64,000 bases of DNA from Novosphingobium subterraneum (GCF_000807925.1 NZ_JRVC01000006.1:1-64000), one strand, 5' to 3'. Positions 16,397 through 25,864 are shown, counted from the stretch's first letter. The notes: generated from the letters alone by a model not told the origin. Numbers and translations are program-made.

Positions 16397-16441
16397 GCAG
16401 TGTCCGACCTTTGACGTTACGTCAAGGCGCGCGGACACTGC
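16397..16441. promoter_or_regulatory. Nested palindrome upstream of malic enzyme
   Basis: Ten-base arms GCAGTGTCCG (16397-16406) and CGGACACTGC (16432-16441) are perfect inverted repeats. Centred between them is a second perfect dyad, TTGACGTTACGTCAA (16411-16425). The element lies 35 bp upstream of the maeB ATG and about 50 bp past the stop of the preceding membrane-protein gene. It may be an operator, a cruciform, or an RNA hairpin at the transcript end; there is no T-tract. Confidence 0.6.
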
Positions 16442-16493
16442 AGAGTCGATGCAAATCTATCGAAAATGCCGGATGCGGAATCGGACTGCCGGT

Positions 16494-18140
16494 TTAGAGG
16501 TCCTTCGGCTGCCACGTCGGGATGCCGAGCCGCCTTACCTTGAACAACAGGCTGCGGCCCTCCTGCCAGACCAGTTGCAAGCGAGGATCGGCGCGTCGCG
16601 GCAAGCCGGTATCGATCAGCCAGACATAGTCCACGCGCTCGATCGGGGCGTACTTCAGCGCGGTATCGACGCTGCGACGCCAGCCACCGGCGCAACCGCG
16701 CGACCAGACGAACTCTGAAGGGTCCGCCGTGAAGTTGCGACCCGGACGAAAGCGCGGCACGACCATGTGCAGGCCGGGGACCGCCCAGTTGTCGTTGACC
16801 CAGGCCTGCCGGTAGAGGCTCGCGAGGCTGGCGAGGTGATCGCGGCGGGTGTTGCGCCAGGATTCGTCGAGGCACGAATGCTCCACGAAAGCGAGGACGC
16901 GGCTGCCGGGTTCGACATGGGTCAGCGCGGAAAGCTGCTTGTTGTAGTCTTCGGCATAGCCGTTGAAGCTCCATGCCGTCACGGTGAGGCGCACGGCAAG
17001 CAGGGCCATGCCGGCATAAGCGACCGCGCGCGCCCACTGCGGGCGGCGGGCGCCGCTCCAGTCCTGCAGGCCGAGGCCGAGCATGGCCGCGACCGGAAGG
17101 ATGCGGATGTCGACGAAGGCCGAACCGTTGATGTCGCTCGGGATCGCAAGGAACAGCAGGAACACCATCAGCGCGGGCATGCCCTGCCGGAAGCGCCACT
17201 TTGCGCCGAGGAACGGCCCGACCAGCACCAGCAGGCAGGCGATGATCGTGGTCCCGGCATCGAGCAGCTTGGACTGGTCGCGCAAGGTCAGCACGAAGGA
17301 CCACGCCTTCTGGTCCCAGCGCCAGATGTTCATCGACTGGACGGGCGGCGAAAACGCCTTCCACAGCACGATCGTGATCACCGTGGCCAGCAGCGGCCAG
17401 CAAGCTTGCCAGAGGCGCAAGCCAATCGCCTTCCAGTCAAGCGTGCGCAGCCACTGGCGGTTGGTCAGGTCGCGCCAGCGCCAACCTTCGGGCAGTTCGT
17501 CCATCGCGCGGCCGAAAGCATGGGCGCCTACCAGCAACGCCAGCAGCAAGCCGCCGATCGCGTGGCAGAGCATTGCCACCGGCTGCGCGACCACGAGCAT
17601 CGCGGCGCGCGCCTTTGGGTTGCGTTGTTCAAGCCAGAGCGAGGCGCCGAACGCGGTCAGCGAAAGGCCGGTGGCAAGGATGTAGTTGAGGAAGCCCGTC
17701 AGCAGCGGGAAACTGAACACGAACATCAGCGACCATGCCGCGGCGTGCCCACCCTTGGGATTGAGCATGCGGATGGTCCACAAGCAGCCGCCTGCAAACA
17801 GGCCCGTGGCAAGCACCGTGCTCCACCAGCCTGCAGCGAGGATGCCGAACTGCGCTCCGAGCACCTTCATCAGCACGCCGCCGCCGATGTTCAGGGTGAA
17901 CACCCACTTCCAGGTGAAGTACTGTTCGAGCGGATTGCCGGGGCCGGCAGCCTCGATCGCGGCGGCGCCCATGTGGCCGGGCACGTCGATCAGTGGCGGC
18001 ACTTCGACCAGCGCGAAGGGGGCGCAAACGAGCAGCACTGCAATGAGGATGCCGGGGCCCGAAAGCCACGGCAGCGCTCCTGCGCGCGCCCAAGCGGCCT
18101 TCAGACCCTGGAGCCAATCCTTTTCGCGGACTTGCGTCAA
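16494..18140 (-). CDS. Large polytopic membrane protein of unknown function
   Basis: About 548 residues with roughly ten hydrophobic helices and a C-terminal soluble domain of about 150 residues. The opening PPLIDVPGHMGAAAI motif after the first helix resembles the acidic first periplasmic loop of GT-C-like glycosyltransferases and of an uncharacterised proteobacterial membrane family, but this is weak evidence. The start is uncertain: TTG 18140 follows GGGGGT, while a GTG at 18245 would add 35 residues. No operon partner; upstream is the divergent mutS and downstream is maeB with the nested palindrome. Confidence 0.65.
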   Translation of the reverse strand: MTQVREKDWLQGLKAAWARAGALPWLSGPGILIAVLLVCAPFALVEVPPLIDVPGHMGAAAIEAAGPGNPLEQYFTWKWVFTLNIGGGVLMKVLGAQFGILAAGWWSTVLATGLFAGGCLWTIRMLNPKGGHAAAWSLMFVFSFPLLTGFLNYILATGLSLTAFGASLWLEQRNPKARAAMLVVAQPVAMLCHAIGGLLLALLVGAHAFGRAMDELPEGWRWRDLTNRQWLRTLDWKAIGLRLWQACWPLLATVITIVLWKAFSPPVQSMNIWRWDQKAWSFVLTLRDQSKLLDAGTTIIACLLVLVGPFLGAKWRFRQGMPALMVFLLFLAIPSDINGSAFVDIRILPVAAMLGLGLQDWSGARRPQWARAVAYAGMALLAVRLTVTAWSFNGYAEDYNKQLSALTHVEPGSRVLAFVEHSCLDESWRNTRRDHLASLASLYRQAWVNDNWAVPGLHMVVPRFRPGRNFTADPSEFVWSRGCAGGWRRSVDTALKYAPIERVDYVWLIDTGLPRRADPRLQLVWQEGRSLLFKVRRLGIPTWQPKDL

Positions 18141-18270
18141 ACCGTAAGTACCCCCACAAGACCGGAACCGTCCCCATGCTGCCTGCTCTGCACAGGCTGT
18201 GCGCTGGAGTTGCGGATATCCCGGTGTCGATGGTTTGAGAAACACGTCGCGCTCGTCTAGCCACGTGCGC

Positions 18271-20871
18271 GTGACGCCTAATGCCCCAACTCCGATGATG
18301 GCGCAATATCTTGCGCTTAAACAGCAGGCTGGCGACTGCCTGCTGTTCTACCGCATGGGCGACTTCTTCGAGCTGTTCTTCGACGACGCCAAGATCGCCA
18401 CGCAAGTCCTCGACATCGCGCTGACCAGCCGCGGCGAACACGGCGGCGCGCCGATTCCGATGTGCGGCGTGCCGGTCCATTCCGCCGAGGGCTACCTTGC
18501 CCGGCTGATCAAGGCGGGCTGCCGCGTGGCCATCGCCGAACAGGTCGAAACGCCCGAGGAAGCGAAGAAACGCGGTGGTTCGAAGGCGCTGGTGGCGCGC
18601 GACATCGTCCGATTCGTGACAGCGGGCACGTTGACCGAGGAAGCACTGCTCGAACCGCGCCGGGCGAACGTGCTGGCCGCGGTGTGCGAGGTGCGCGGCG
18701 CGATCGGCATTGCCGCCTGCGACATCTCCACGGGCCGCATGGAGCTTGAGGAATGCACGCCCGATGAGATGGGCGCGGCGCTGGCCCGGCTTGGCGCGAG
18801 CGAGGTGGTCGCGCCCGAATCATGGGAGAACGCGCCGATTGATTGCGTTTCGCGTCCGAATCGGTCGTTCGGCAGCGACGAAGGCGAGGTGCGGCTGAAG
18901 ACCGTGCATGGGGTCTCCACACTCGACGGATTCGGGCAGTTCAGCCGCGCCATGCTGGCTGCGGCGGGCGGTCTCGTCGCCTACCTCGATCATGTCGGCC
19001 GTGGCGCGCTGCCCCTGATCCTGCCGCCGGTGGCGCGCGAGGCCGGCACGCACATGGCGATGGACGAAGCCACGCGCAGCAGCCTTGAGATACTGGTCAG
19101 TTCGAGCGGTACCCGGCGAGGCTCGCTGGTCGAGGCGATTGATCGCTGCGTAACGGGGGCCGGGGCGCGTCTCCTGGCCGAGGACCTGTCAGCCCCGCTG
19201 ACCGATACGCGCGCGATCAACCGGCGGCTGGAACTGGTCAGCTGGCTCCACGACGATCCGCTGCTGCGGGGCGACATCCGCGGCATAATGCGCAGCCTGC
19301 CCGACGTCGGCCGTGCGCTGGGCCGGGTCGTGGCTGGGCGTGGCTCTCCACGCGATCTTGGCCAGTTGCGCGACGGGCTTTCCGAGGCACGCCGCCTGCA
19401 CGACGTGCTGCGCGCGCGCTCCGACCGGCCCGGCCCGCTCGACGAGATGCTGCCCTCGCTATCGGGCCATGGCGCGTTGTGCGATCTCTACGCCCGTGCG
19501 CTGGTGCCAGCGCCGCCGACCGAACGGTCGCAGGGTGGCTATATCGCCGAGGGCTACGACGCCGCGCTCGACGAGTTGCGCCGGGTTTCCGGCAACGCCC
19601 GCCGCGCCATTGCGGCGCTGGAGGCGAAGTACCGCAACGATACCGGGGTCGCCGCGCTGAAGATCCGCCACAACGGCGTGCTGGGCTACTTCATCGAGGT
19701 TCCGGCGCGCCACGCCGACCGGCTGATGGCGCCCGAATCAGGCTTTACTCATCGCCAGACCATGGCGGGCGCAGTGCGCTTCAATGCGCTGGCCCTGCAT
19801 GAGGAAGCCAGCCGGATTGCAGAAAGCGGTGGCCATGCGCTGGCAGCGGAAGAAGCGCATTTCGAGGACCTCGTCGGTCACGCCGTGCGCGCCAGGGAAG
19901 CGATCGCTGCCACGGCGGCAGCACTTGCCCGCATCGACGTGGCCGCGGGACAGGCCGAGCGGGCAGCCGAAGGCGGCTGGGCGCTCCCCCGCGTGGTGGA
20001 CGAGCCCTGTCTTGAGATCACCGGCGGGCGGCATCCGGTGGTCGAGGCAGCGCTGGCGGCCAAGGGCGAGCGTTTTGTCGCCAACGACTGCTGCCTGCAT
20101 CCGCAGGATCGGCTCTGGCTGGTCGGCGGGCCGAACATGGGCGGTAAATCCACCTTCCTGCGCCAGAACGCACTGATCGTGCTGCTGGCACAGGCCGGCG
20201 GCTTCGTGCCCGCGCAAGCCGCGACGATCGGCCTGGTCGATCGCCTGTTCAGCCGCGTCGGCGCATCGGACAATCTGGCGCGCGGCCGCTCGACGTTCAT
20301 GGTCGAAATGGTCGAGACGGCGGCGATCCTGTCTCAGGCGACCGAGCGCAGTTTCGTCATCCTCGACGAAGTGGGCCGGGGTACATCGACCTACGACGGC
20401 CTGTCGTTGGCCTGGGCGGTGGCAGAGGCAATCCATTCGATCAACCGCTGCCGCTGCCTGTTCGCCACGCACTACCACGAGCTCTCGCGTCTTGCCGAAG
20501 CTTGCGATTCGCTCTCGCTCCACCACGTCCGCGCGCGGGAATGGAAGGGCGATCTGGTGCTGCTGCACGAACTGGCGGAAGGGCCGGCAGACAAGTCCTA
20601 TGGCCTTGCCGTGGCGCGGCTGGCAGGCGTGCCGGCGCCGGTGATCAAGCGCGCCAAGTCGGTGCTGGAAAAGCTCGAGAAAGGCCGCGCCGCCACCGGT
20701 GGCCTTGCCGCAGGGCTCGACGACCTGCCCCTGTTCGCCGCCGCGATCGAAGCGGCAGAGGAAAAGGTCGATGCCCTGCGCGCGCGCCTGAACGGCCTCG
20801 ACATCGATGCGCTGTCGCCCCGCGAGGCTTTGGATCTGCTCTATCAGCTGAAAGCCCAAGCCAATGGTTGA
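18271..20871 (+). CDS. mutS: DNA mismatch repair protein MutS
   Basis: An 866-residue MutS, the mismatch sensor of methyl-independent repair. Domain I carries the mismatch-contacting FYRMGDFFELF motif (Phe and Glu); domain V carries Walker A GGPNMGGKST, the DEVGRGTSTYDG Walker B/signature block and FATHYHEL. GTG 18271 is chosen because homologues have a few residues before TPMMAQYL; the ATG pair at 18295/18298 would cut this. Length is normal. The stop overlaps the next gene by 8 bp. No mutL is adjacent. Confidence 0.97.
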   Translation: MTPNAPTPMMAQYLALKQQAGDCLLFYRMGDFFELFFDDAKIATQVLDIALTSRGEHGGAPIPMCGVPVHSAEGYLARLIKAGCRVAIAEQVETPEEAKKRGGSKALVARDIVRFVTAGTLTEEALLEPRRANVLAAVCEVRGAIGIAACDISTGRMELEECTPDEMGAALARLGASEVVAPESWENAPIDCVSRPNRSFGSDEGEVRLKTVHGVSTLDGFGQFSRAMLAAAGGLVAYLDHVGRGALPLILPPVAREAGTHMAMDEATRSSLEILVSSSGTRRGSLVEAIDRCVTGAGARLLAEDLSAPLTDTRAINRRLELVSWLHDDPLLRGDIRGIMRSLPDVGRALGRVVAGRGSPRDLGQLRDGLSEARRLHDVLRARSDRPGPLDEMLPSLSGHGALCDLYARALVPAPPTERSQGGYIAEGYDAALDELRRVSGNARRAIAALEAKYRNDTGVAALKIRHNGVLGYFIEVPARHADRLMAPESGFTHRQTMAGAVRFNALALHEEASRIAESGGHALAAEEAHFEDLVGHAVRAREAIAATAAALARIDVAAGQAERAAEGGWALPRVVDEPCLEITGGRHPVVEAALAAKGERFVANDCCLHPQDRLWLVGGPNMGGKSTFLRQNALIVLLAQAGGFVPAQAATIGLVDRLFSRVGASDNLARGRSTFMVEMVETAAILSQATERSFVILDEVGRGTSTYDGLSLAWAVAEAIHSINRCRCLFATHYHELSRLAEACDSLSLHHVRAREWKGDLVLLHELAEGPADKSYGLAVARLAGVPAPVIKRAKSVLEKLEKGRAATGGLAAGLDDLPLFAAAIEAAEEKVDALRARLNGLDIDALSPREALDLLYQLKAQANG

Positions 20872-21478
20872 ACTGACGCAGCTCGGCACCAAGCGTGCGC
20901 TGTTCGTGATGGCAGCAGAGCCTGAATATGGCCCGCACCTGCGCGCGCGGTTCGTGCCGCTGATTACCGGAATCGGCCCGGTGGAGGCCGCACTGCACAC
21001 AGGCATTGCGCTGGCGCGACTGGAGGCGGCGGGCACCCTGCCCGACCTGATCGTCTGCCTCGGCTCGGCCGGATCGCGGCGCTGCGCTCTGGGCTCGATC
21101 CACCAGATCGGCAGCGTTTCGTGGCGCGACATGGACGCCTCGGCGCTAGGCGTGGAGCCGGGCGTGGTGCCCTATCTCGATGAGCCCAAGGACCTGCCGC
21201 TGGACACGCCGCTGGACCTGCCCATCGCCACGCTATCGAGCGGCGGCGACGTTGTCAGCGGCGATCACTGGAACCGGGTGAGCGCCGACATGGTCGACAT
21301 GGAAACCTACGCCGTCGCCCGCGCCGCCCGCACCTTTGGCGTGCCGCTGATGGGCCTGCGCGGCGTGTCAGACGGCCCCGGCGAACTGGCCGGCGCGCAC
21401 GACTGGCACAAGCTGCTGGGCTACCTCGACGGCGAACTCGCCAAGGCGGTAGACCTTCTTGCAGCGCATTACTGCTGA
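20864..21478 (+). CDS. MTA/SAH nucleosidase-type phosphorylase family protein
   Basis: A 204-residue member of the PNP/UDP phosphorylase superfamily. The family motifs are LITGIGPVEAAL near residue 30, CLGSAGSRR, the purine-binding DMVDMETYAVARAA (Glu in ETY) and the GVSDGPGEL block with the catalytic Asp. This pattern fits 5'-methylthioadenosine/S-adenosylhomocysteine nucleosidase, which recycles by-products of SAM-dependent reactions, though it is shorter than the E. coli enzyme (232). It overlaps the mutS 3' end by 8 bp, so it is probably co-transcribed with it. Confidence 0.85.
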   Translation: MVELTQLGTKRALFVMAAEPEYGPHLRARFVPLITGIGPVEAALHTGIALARLEAAGTLPDLIVCLGSAGSRRCALGSIHQIGSVSWRDMDASALGVEPGVVPYLDEPKDLPLDTPLDLPIATLSSGGDVVSGDHWNRVSADMVDMETYAVARAARTFGVPLMGLRGVSDGPGELAGAHDWHKLLGYLDGELAKAVDLLAAHYC

Positions 21479-21479
21479 T

Positions 21480-22124
21480 CTACTCGGCCCGGTTGTACTT
21501 GCCGGTTTCTAAATCGCGCATGAAAGCGCTGCCGATTGGCGCATCCAGCAGGGCAAGGAAGCTGTCATCCCTGTTCAGCAGAGCGCCCAGAGCGACGTAG
21601 CTGGCAGTGCGGTCATCGAGAGGATCGGCATCTGGATGGCCATCCGTCCCCCGTATTCGCCAACCGCTGTCGGGGTCTTTGTCGTCCTCGCCAGCCATGT
21701 CCGGCTCTTCGCGATAGATGTACTCGACCGGCACGCTTCCATCCAGCACGCAATCGTCGACAAGGCACCGCTCCCAGTACGTCTGATGCCGATGGAATGG
21801 CGGATGTGCTTCAGGATTGTCCCATTCGATATCGAGGATGTGCCCGACACCGAACGCCACCTCCAAGCCGATCTCCAGTCCCGGCTCCCACGGCTGATTG
21901 TCCAATGTTCCTGTGAAATCGAGCCCAGACTTGCGGGTGACTTTCGCCCACATGCGCTCTCCACTGTACTGCTGCGTCTCCCACTCATACTCGAAACCAA
22001 GCTTCACCAGATCGCCGACCGACACCTGCACCCGCTCCTCAAGCAGCGGGATGAAGAAGGTATAGGGAGATTCGGCAACAGCGGCATCGGCGTCGCGCAG
22101 ATGGAAGGGGAAGCTGTCCGTCAC
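21480..22124 (-). CDS. DUF2314 domain protein
   Basis: A 214-residue cytoplasmic protein. Residues about 15-100 carry YTFFIPLLEERVQVSVGDLVK and ERMWAKVTRKSGLDFTGTLD, which match the DUF2314 pattern (ERMWV.V...GTLDN) seen in many bacterial proteins of unknown role. The C-terminal half is acidic (EEPDMAGEDDKDPDSG). GTG 22124 overlaps the transporter stop by 4 bp (GTGA), implying translational coupling. Function unknown. Confidence 0.8.
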   Translation of the reverse strand: MTDSFPFHLRDADAAVAESPYTFFIPLLEERVQVSVGDLVKLGFEYEWETQQYSGERMWAKVTRKSGLDFTGTLDNQPWEPGLEIGLEVAFGVGHILDIEWDNPEAHPPFHRHQTYWERCLVDDCVLDGSVPVEYIYREEPDMAGEDDKDPDSGWRIRGTDGHPDADPLDDRTASYVALGALLNRDDSFLALLDAPIGSAFMRDLETGKYNRAE

Positions 22125-23377
22125 AGAGACAGAAACAGCCCCGCCAATGCGGCGCTCATCAGATTGCTGAGCGCGCCTGCTACCAGCGCGCGGATGCCGA
22201 GTTTGGCGATGATCGGGCGCTGGTTGGGGGCAAGGCCGCCGGTTACCGCCATCTGGATCGCGATCGAGCTGAAGTTGGCAAAGCCGCACAATGCGAAGGT
22301 GACGATGGCAACGGTGTGGGCCGACAGCGCGGTGTCCTTGCCGAGTTCGATGAAGGCGACAAATTCGTTGAGCACGATCTTGCTGCCGAACAGGCCACCG
22401 GCCTGCATCGCCTCGCTCCAGCCGTCGGCACCCAGCAGGTAGAACACCGGCGCAAAGACATAGCCCAGCACCATCTGGAACGAGAGGTCGGGCGTGCCGA
22501 ACCAGCCGCCGATCCAGCCGAGCACGCCGTTGGCGAGCGCGACCAGCGCGACGAACGCCAGCACCATGGCGCCCACGGCAACGGCGAGCTTCACCCCGGT
22601 CTGCGCACCCTGGCTTGCCGCCATGATGATGTTGGCGGGGCGCTCTTCCTCGTCCGAGGCGAGGCTGGGTTTGACGTGCGGGTTGGGCAGGGCCTCGTCG
22701 GCAACTTCGGCGGGCACCGGCGGCTCGTCGGGCATCATCAGCTTGGCCATCAGAATCCCGCCCGGCGCGGACATGAAGGCAGCCGCCACCAGATAGTCGA
22801 TGCGGATGCCCATGCTGGCATAGGCCGCCAGGATGGTCCCCGCCACGCCTGCCATGCCCACCGTCATCACGGTGAAGAGCTGGCTGGGGTTGAGCGCGGC
22901 AAGATAGGGCCGGATCACCAGCGGCGATTCACTCTGGCCGACGAAGATGTTGCTGGCAGCGCAGAGCGATTCAACCTTGCTGATGCCGGTGACCTTTTCA
23001 AGCGCGCCTCCGATCCAGCGGATCACCAGCTGCATCACGCCAAGGTAGTAGAGGATCGAAATCAGCGCGGCGAAGAACACGATCACCGGCAGGGCCGAGA
23101 TGGCAAAGCTGGTGCCGCCGATCGCCGGGTCCGCCAAGGGGCCGAAAAGGAAGGCCACACCGGCGCGGGCGAAGCCTAGCAGGCTTTCGACCCCGCCCGC
23201 TGCGCCCTGCAGCAGGCGATTGCCGACCGGCACGTACAGCACCAGCGCGGCGAAACCCGCCTGCAGGGCAAAGGCCGCGGCTACCACGCGCAGGCGGATC
23301 GCCCGGCGGTTCGACGAGAGCAGGAAGGCGAGGGCAAGGATGAGCACCATCCCGAGAAGACTTGAAGCGACACGCAT
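22121..23377 (-). CDS. Concentrative nucleoside transporter (NupC/CNT family)
   Basis: A 418-residue polytopic transporter that takes up nucleosides with a cation gradient. Family signatures are ISALPVIVFFAALISILYYLG, the GQSESPL motif, EVLCAASNIF-like SKVESLCAASNIFVGQSES, FMSAPGGILMAKLM, GSKIVLNEFVAF and CGFANFSSIAIQ. I use ATG 23377; a GTG 21 bp upstream is less likely. It is divergent from yhhQ, another transporter for a nucleoside-type base, across an 88-bp spacer. Confidence 0.95.
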   Translation of the reverse strand: MRVASSLLGMVLILALAFLLSSNRRAIRLRVVAAAFALQAGFAALVLYVPVGNRLLQGAAGGVESLLGFARAGVAFLFGPLADPAIGGTSFAISALPVIVFFAALISILYYLGVMQLVIRWIGGALEKVTGISKVESLCAASNIFVGQSESPLVIRPYLAALNPSQLFTVMTVGMAGVAGTILAAYASMGIRIDYLVAAAFMSAPGGILMAKLMMPDEPPVPAEVADEALPNPHVKPSLASDEEERPANIIMAASQGAQTGVKLAVAVGAMVLAFVALVALANGVLGWIGGWFGTPDLSFQMVLGYVFAPVFYLLGADGWSEAMQAGGLFGSKIVLNEFVAFIELGKDTALSAHTVAIVTFALCGFANFSSIAIQMAVTGGLAPNQRPIIAKLGIRALVAGALSNLMSAALAGLFLSL

Positions 23378-23465
23378 CGGGAAGGATCTGCTCCGCACGC
23401 AAATTGGTTTCAGCCGAATCTAATAGCGAATTGGCGGGAGGTTAAAAGCGCGCTATCGGCCCGAA

Positions 23466-24113
23466 ATGCACGATACCACCGCGCCCGCCATCGCAATCCC
23501 CCGTTCGCTGTTCCTCTTCGCGCTGTTCTATGGCGGCATGGTGACGTTGGGCGGTGTGCTGGGAGCAAAGCAGGTTGCGCTTGGTCCGCTGGCGGTGGAG
23601 GCCGGGATATTTCCCTTCCTCACTCTCGTCGCCATTTCCAGCGGGATAGCCGAGCTTCATGGCAAGGACGCCGCAGACCGCCTTGTCCGCTATGGCTTCC
23701 TGCCGCTGGCCTTTGCCATCGCGCTGACGTTGTTCGTGCTGAACCTGCCGACTGACCCGGGCATGTACGAACCGGCCAAGGAAGCCTTCCCGATCATCCT
23801 TGGCCAATCGTGGCGCATGATGCTAGCCGGGATCATGGCCTATGGCGTGTCGGTGACGCTGAACGTGTGGATCTTCAACCGCTTGCGTGGTGCGGCTGGG
23901 CGGTTTCTTGCCGTGCGCGGTTTCATTGCCGCGGCACTTTCGCAGGTTGTCGACACCCTGATCTTCATTTCGGTTTCGTTCTATGGCGTACGGCCTATTG
24001 CCAGCCTGATGGCGGGCCAGATGCTGGCCAAGGTCGTGCTGTCGGCAGTGCTGGTGCCGCTGATCATTGCGCTGGTGATGAAGATCGGTCGCAGGCTCGA
24101 CAGCCCATCCTGA
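23466..24113 (+). CDS. yhhQ: Queuosine precursor transporter (YhhQ/VUT family)
   Basis: A 215-residue membrane protein with six predicted helices. The VUT/DUF165 pattern is visible in LGGVLGAKQVALGPLAVEAGIFPF, GIAELHGKDAADRLV (acidic residue followed by His in the second helix) and the VDTLIFISVSFYG motif. The family imports preQ0 or preQ1 for queuosine tRNA modification, consistent with a queG gene later in the window. A GACGGCA/TGCCGTC hairpin (24117-24135) follows the stop. The spacer upstream shows no preQ1 riboswitch that I can recognise. Confidence 0.9.
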   Translation: MHDTTAPAIAIPRSLFLFALFYGGMVTLGGVLGAKQVALGPLAVEAGIFPFLTLVAISSGIAELHGKDAADRLVRYGFLPLAFAIALTLFVLNLPTDPGMYEPAKEAFPIILGQSWRMMLAGIMAYGVSVTLNVWIFNRLRGAAGRFLAVRGFIAAALSQVVDTLIFISVSFYGVRPIASLMAGQMLAKVVLSAVLVPLIIALVMKIGRRLDSPS

Positions 24114-24189
24114 TTGGACGGCATAAGCTGCCGTCACGCGCGCAACGCCAATATTGGATTCTGCAAGCATTGCGCGTAAGGGCGCGCGC

Positions 24190-25098
24190 ATGAGCCAGAA
24201 CCACGACCCCGCGATGCTTGCCAAGGCAGAGACCCTGACCGAGGCGCTGCCCTATCTCCAGCGCTATGCCGGCAAGACTTTCGTGGTGAAGTATGGCGGC
24301 CACGCGATGGGCGATCCCGAACTGGCGCAGGACTTTGCCGAGGACATCGTGCTGTTGAAGGCCGTGGGCATCAACCCGGTCGTCGTCCACGGCGGCGGGC
24401 CGCAGATCGGGCGAATGCTGAAGGCGCTGGGCATCGAATCGCAGTTCGTCGACGGCCTGCGCGTGACTGACAAACAGACCGCCGAAGTGGCTGAAATGGT
24501 CCTGGCCGGCGCCATCAACAAGGAACTGGTCAGCTGGATCGCCCGCGCGGGCGGCAAGGCCATCGGCATTTCCGGCAAGGATGGCGGCATGGTGGTCGCC
24601 CGCAAGGTCCAGTCGAAGAAGTCGCCCAAGGCCATCGAAGGCGAGGATGGCGATCCGATCGTGGTCGACCTCGGCTTCGTGGGCGAGCCCGACCGCATCG
24701 ACACGACCGTGATCGACACCATCGTCAACGCCGGAATGATCCCCGTGATCGCGCCGATCGGCGTCGGCGAGGATGGCGAGACCTACAACATCAATGCCGA
24801 CACCATGGCAGGTGCGATTGCCGCCGCACTCGGTGCCTCACGCCTGTTCCTGCTGACCGACGTTCCGGGCGTGCTCGACAAGGACAAGAACCTGCTGACC
24901 GACCTCAGGCCCGCCGACATCGCGCGACTGGCCGAAGACGGCACCATCAGCGGCGGCATGATCCCCAAGCTCGAGACATGCGTCCACGCCGTCGAGGCGG
25001 GCTGCGAGGCGACGGTCGTGCTTGATGGCCGCGTGCCCCATGCCATGCTGCTGGAGATCTTCACCGCGCGCGGTGCGGGGACGCTGATCCGCGCCTGA
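24190..25098 (+). CDS. argB: Acetylglutamate kinase
   Basis: A 302-residue amino-acid kinase that phosphorylates N-acetylglutamate, the second step of arginine synthesis. Motifs: [11 protein letters not shown] (ATP phosphate binding), [25 protein letters not shown], and [15 protein letters not shown]. An N-terminal helix of about 20 residues ([18 protein letters not shown]) is typical of the arginine-inhibited hexameric form, suggesting feedback control. The start is ATG 24190 after AAGGGCG; the upstream ATG at 24154 adds a non-homologous leader. No other arg genes are adjacent. Confidence 0.97.
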   Translation: MSQNHDPAMLAKAETLTEALPYLQRYAGKTFVVKYGGHAMGDPELAQDFAEDIVLLKAVGINPVVVHGGGPQIGRMLKALGIESQFVDGLRVTDKQTAEVAEMVLAGAINKELVSWIARAGGKAIGISGKDGGMVVARKVQSKKSPKAIEGEDGDPIVVDLGFVGEPDRIDTTVIDTIVNAGMIPVIAPIGVGEDGETYNINADTMAGAIAAALGASRLFLLTDVPGVLDKDKNLLTDLRPADIARLAEDGTISGGMIPKLETCVHAVEAGCEATVVLDGRVPHAMLLEIFTARGAGTLIRA

Positions 25099-25170
25099 GG
25101 CGCCGATTCGACCGGAGATTATGTTTCCATTAAGCGCGGAACCGGATCGGCCCGCGTTCGTCCCTGCGGC

Positions 25171-25710
25171 ATGATCCGCACCGCTCTTGTCACGGCCGCC
25201 ATGTCGGCGCTGGTCTTTCACCTTGGCGGTTGTCAGCGGGGACCGGCGTCGCCTGCAGAAGACAGCACCGCGATGGCTGCGCCCGCTGCTCAGCCGACAG
25301 CCGGTCCTGCACAGCGATTGGAGCCTGCAGCATCCGGAAAAGTGGCTCAGCCCTCTCTTGCCAAGCGGCCCGAGGACGTGCTCGATGCCTTTGCCGCCGC
25401 CATCGAAGCCCGCGACTGGCGCAGTGTCCGCGCTTTCTGGGCAGACAAGGGGGATCGCAGCGGCATGGACGCGAGGCTTTTCGCCGAGACTTGGGGCAGG
25501 CTCAAGGCTCCTTCGGTAGTGATCGGCGAAGGCCAGCAGGAAGGCGCGGCGGGTTCGATCTATTATACCGCCCCGGTGGTCATAACCGATGGTGACCGCA
25601 CGATAACGGGCGACGTGATCTTGCGAAGGGTCAACAACGTGCCCGGAGCGTCGGCGGAGCAGCTGCGCTGGCATATCGACAGCACGACGCTCAACCCAGG
25701 CAAGCCCTGA
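25171..25710 (+). CDS. Predicted lipoprotein, hypothetical
   Basis: A 179-residue exported protein. The N-terminus is a lipoprotein signal: basic start, hydrophobic core and lipobox LGGC with the acylated Cys at residue 21. Next comes a low-complexity Ala/Pro/Gln linker (about 28-60) and a compact domain (about 65-179) with DVLDAFAAAIEARDWRSVRAFW and a C-terminal WHIDSTTLNPG strand, a shape resembling NTF2-like folds. Probably outer-membrane or inner-membrane lipoprotein; function unknown. Confidence 0.7.
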   Translation: MIRTALVTAAMSALVFHLGGCQRGPASPAEDSTAMAAPAAQPTAGPAQRLEPAASGKVAQPSLAKRPEDVLDAFAAAIEARDWRSVRAFWADKGDRSGMDARLFAETWGRLKAPSVVIGEGQQEGAAGSIYYTAPVVITDGDRTITGDVILRRVNNVPGASAEQLRWHIDSTTLNPGKP

Positions 25711-25763
25711 GGACAACAGCGGCGAAGCTTGCCTAAATTGTAAGTAGCACATACAGAGCCGCG

Positions 25764-25798
25764 CAAGTGTCGCCCCGTAGCGACACTGCGGGCACTTG
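25764..25798 (+). promoter_or_regulatory. Two mutually exclusive hairpins upstream of yggT
   Basis: AGTGTCGC (25766-25773) pairs perfectly with GCGACACT (25780-25787). Alternatively CAAGTG (25764-25769) pairs with CACTTG (25793-25798). The two stems share bases, so only one can form. They sit in a 154-bp spacer about 70 bp before the yggT start. Either could be a terminator-like end of the lipoprotein transcript or part of a leader. Confidence 0.4.
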
Positions 25799-25864
25799 TG
25801 GCCCGGCAAGAGGGTCGGCTAGGAGCATGGCTCGCTCTCAATCTGCCGACGAGGATATGCACCG

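Noticed and set aside
14263-16497. Plus-strand open frame of 744 codons opposite malic enzyme
   Set aside because: High-GC antisense shadow; the minus strand encodes a full, motif-complete MaeB.
23378-23465. preQ1 riboswitch before yhhQ
   Set aside because: The spacer lacks the C-rich loop and A-rich tail of preQ1 aptamers and is short.
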